DNA of 35,648 nt from Acanthaster planci (lineage: Eukaryota > Echinodermata > Asteroidea > Valvatida > Acanthasteridae): assembly GCF_001949145.1 (NCBI RefSeq), contig NW_019091459.1:692252-727899 (forward strand). The letters are read 5' to 3'. The translations under genes and the position numbers were made by a program. Shown here one piece after another: positions 33,801 to 35,648 of the stretch (the first letter of the stretch is position 1; every line of letters starts with the position of its first letter). The notes beneath the pieces are model-generated. The model saw nothing but the letters and a program-made list of their open reading frames with translations. It was not told where the DNA came from and did no database searches.

Positions 33801-35469
33801 ACATTAATGTGTTTAGGTACATGTAGACATGTGACATGGAAGTATAAGTCATTCTGCATTTCTGCTGTATCGGCTCAACCCATGAATGCCCTTTGTGTAC
33901 ATGAACTCCATCTGCTAGCCATCTGTTAAAAACCAGTAGCACGGTTGCACGTATCCTTGTTAATTTTCTGGCATGTCTGGGGTAGTTGTACCAGGTCCAA
34001 AAATGGAGGAATCTTATCTACTGCAGGATTGGTCCAATCATCCGTTGTATTTAATGCAATAGCCCGCATGGATTCATGAATGTTAATGCACTTGTTTAGT
34101 GTGGAAAGATGTTTGTGTATATGGCCTCTGTGGATAAATTGCATGCGTCTTTTCAACTTAATATCCTCTACTTGTTATTGATGGTCTTATCATCAGGTTA
34201 CTGACTAGTCTGCTGACTTTCCTGCGTGATCCACGGGCAGACTCCATCAGTCCTTTAGCCGCTGACGTTCTTGGTCATCTCATACAGAGTGACCGGTAAG
34301 TAGTGTCTTTCTGAATGGTAGCTCTCGTCCTTGTCTTGGACCCCAACCTTTTCAGATTCTTCAAAGTGAGCCAAGGAGGTTATGGAATAGTTGTCAGGAC
34401 AAAGAAGCTGTTAATATACATTAAAAAAAAGACAGTCTGAGCCCTGTCATTCCTCTGCAGTACACAGTGAAAGGAGGTGGGGAACCATTCTGGTTCCTGC
34501 AGCACTGGCTTGACACCGAGAGTTCTTTTGTACAGCTCCAGTGGAAGATTTTTTAGCATGCTCATCGCTCAAATGTGACGCAAACAGTAGTATGCCAGTC
34601 ACACGGGACTACAATGATTGCTCTACTGAGCGTCTCATAAGACCTTGGTTCTCAATTGTTTCATTCTGTTTATAAGTTGGATGATAAGGGTTCTGTTTTT
34701 ACATGCATGAATGAACACTCTTTTCATGCAGCCATGACAAAGCCAGATTGAACAAGTTTCGTGTTTCACACAGGGAAGGTCATTCAAGAACAAATTTACA
34801 ACATGTGGGAGTCGGCATCCGCAGAGCTGATAGGGCAGACCTCATCATGGTTGCTTGTGGTTCTTTTTGGGCAGGTGCTGTTTGAATACGGAATGGCTCA
34901 TTCTCCTGTTTAAATTGAACATAAAGCATCCACGTGACTGAATTCATATAGTGTTTGGAAGGATTTCAAAATGATGTAACCACAACTTCTCTTGCGTCTT
35001 CTGTAAATTGCAGGTTTGTTGCCAGATTCTCAGCCACAGTTGGGGAGTTTCAAGAGTTGAATTCTGCTTTTGAAAACCTTCTGGTATGAGGATCGTTAAA
35101 TTTGAAATTGGATTTTTCTTATTACCTGGGAAAAAAACAAATGGTATTGACTGCAGAAAATAGATCCTGCTCCTCCATCCTTGCAAGTACGGAACAAGCC
35201 ATGATCATTAACCGACTTATTATTTATATTTGCCGACTTGGTCTTTCATGGATAAAATTATTTTAAGATAGGAAGATTATAATTCTAATTAAAACTAATC
35301 AGTTGTGAAAACATTTTTTCCTTTCCAAACATCTCAGTTGAGGAACTCCAAGATTCAGCAGTCTGTATTACTTGAAAGTATACGCTCAATGTTCACCTTG
35401 ACCAGAGAGAAATATGTAAGAAACCGGATGAAAACAAAGGGAGTTATAGCAGCTGTCGTGGGAACAATG
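27823..35469 (+). CDS. TTC12: TTC12-type TPR/armadillo dynein-arm assembly factor, 3' partial (12 exons)
   Basis: Family role: cytoplasmic protein needed to preassemble ciliary and flagellar dynein arms; human loss causes primary ciliary dyskinesia. Coding exons: 27823-27883, 28385-28527, 28936-28978, 29513-29712, 30802-30994, 31911-32099, 32425-32494, 32891-32991, 33648-33816, 34197-34295, 35014-35083, 35338-35469. All junctions are GT-AG and phases agree throughout, giving the first 490 residues of about 700. MAGDLNDPELEDFLCRVNEL opens an acidic N-terminal helix. A charged linker follows, then three TPRs at about 109-141 (KDQGNQEFQTGNYTRAVELY), 144-176 (YTNRAQAYIKLEKFPEAIED) and 177-209, a conserved IPYYAGGM stretch, then armadillo-like helices. 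The 43-nt exon 3 is the least certain, but it has good splice sites and is the only way found to join exons 2 and 4 in frame. The last donor (ATG|GTAAGA, 35470) shows that more exons lie beyond the window. Confidence 0.93.
28145..28210. repeat. inverted repeat ACCATGGAGGAAGGA in TTC12 intron 1
   Basis: ACCATGGAGGAAGGA (28145-28159) and its exact reverse complement TCCTTCCTCCATGGT (28196-28210) form a 15-bp arm, extended by CAC/GTG past a single bulged base, around about 30 bp. It shares the core of the foldback at 21797-21834. Confidence 0.8.
28561..28700. repeat. poly-G/ATGGCC-type repeat remnant in TTC12 intron 2
   Basis: GGATCCGGAGGGGGCCAATG then GGGGGCCATGGCCCGTCCCC near 28580-28622, followed by T- and A-rich sequence. 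The near-palindromic G/C block resembles the GC-rich ends at 21841 and 2925. Decayed mobile-element origin is inferred. Confidence 0.3.
29713..31910 (+). other. TTC12 introns 4 and 5 (around exon 5)
   Basis: Introns 29713-30801 and 30995-31910 are AT-rich and contain no additional exon needed by phase and no clear repeat. ORFs such as 31440-31646 and 31434-31691 overlap each other on opposite strands and appear random. Confidence 0.5.
32992..33647 (+). other. TTC12 intron 8, nothing recognised
   Basis: No exon, repeat or RNA feature supported. The minus-strand ORF 33136-33363 lacks family features. Confidence 0.5.
34296..35013 (+). other. TTC12 intron 10 with a decoy exon-like stretch
   Basis: Two AGs (34736, 34778) and a plausible donor at about 34876 bracket an open stretch, but including it breaks the phase into exon 11. 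Exon 10 (carrying CG) joins 35014 directly to give SDRFVARFS, which fits the family's ERF-type sequence. Confidence 0.55.
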
Positions 35470-35572
35470 GTAAGACATCATAGATTAGATTGTCAATGGT
35501 GTCCCTGGACAGACTGATCATTAATAGGACTCACTCCTTAAAACCTCTGATGCCCTGTAGGATAGGCCTATG

Positions 35573-35622
35573 TCCTGATGATGTCACTCAGTTTACATGT
35601 ACACTTTCCTATGGAGCCAGTT
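35573..35622 (+). repeat. dispersed repeat, copy 2 (TACATGTACACTTTC family)
   Basis: TCCTGATGATGTCACTCAGT then TTACATGTACACTTTCCTAT and GGAGCCAGT. It is the same family and orientation as 17711-17762, and lies in TTC12 intron 12 near the window edge. Confidence 0.6.
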
Positions 35623-35648
35623 GAGGTTCAGTGTAGTCTGAACACTTT

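Noticed and set aside
34737-34876. Extra TTC12 exon between exons 10 and 11
   Set aside because: Good-looking acceptor AGs exist, but the phase into exon 11 fails. The direct exon 10-11 join is in frame and fits the family.

Overview
This is eukaryotic, metazoan nuclear DNA. The genes are split by GT-AG introns of about 0.3-2.2 kb, AT-rich non-coding DNA surrounds them, and retroelement and MITE debris is scattered throughout. The C-type lectin type, the abundant tacatgta-type motifs and the intron-rich, vertebrate-like genes suggest a marine deuterostome. My best guess is an echinoderm, perhaps a sea star; this is inference, and amphioxus or a hemichordate is not excluded. All exon models were built by eye from reading frame, splice sites, phase agreement and remembered family sequence, without any search.

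Layout: 0-2.1 kb is repeat territory: a tRNA-Ser-like relic, a broken Ty3/gypsy RNase H fragment running into a probable 3' LTR, and a 209-bp MITE. 2.3-3.6 kb is non-coding with many G/C homopolymers. A single-exon secreted C-type lectin lies at 3938-4405. 5.2-8.4 kb is intergenic with a LINE-like tail. 9573-21002 (minus) holds a complete 11-exon MYST histone acetyltransferase of the KAT7/HBO1 type (595 aa). Its introns hold a 20-bp minisatellite, a gypsy LTR/gag fragment, a tRNA-like SINE and a CpG-rich pocket beside an unexplained ORF. A probable divergent promoter (about 21.0-21.3 kb) separates KAT7 from a complete 5-exon ABHD10-type mitochondrial serine hydrolase (22253-25822, plus, 300 aa). 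27823 to the right edge holds the first 12 recognised coding exons (490 aa) of a TTC12-type TPR/armadillo protein, which runs off the window.

The four genes do not form a pathway. They are a secreted lectin, a chromatin/replication-licensing acetyltransferase, a mitochondrial depalmitoylase-type enzyme and a cytoplasmic dynein-arm assembly factor. The most informative regulatory observation is an RFX-type X-box followed directly by a forkhead (FOXJ1-type) site just upstream of the TTC12 start codon, which suits a motile-cilia gene. I saw no clearly new multi-gene system. The best candidates for undescribed structure are the small palindromic and foldback repeats and the ORF in KAT7 intron 4.
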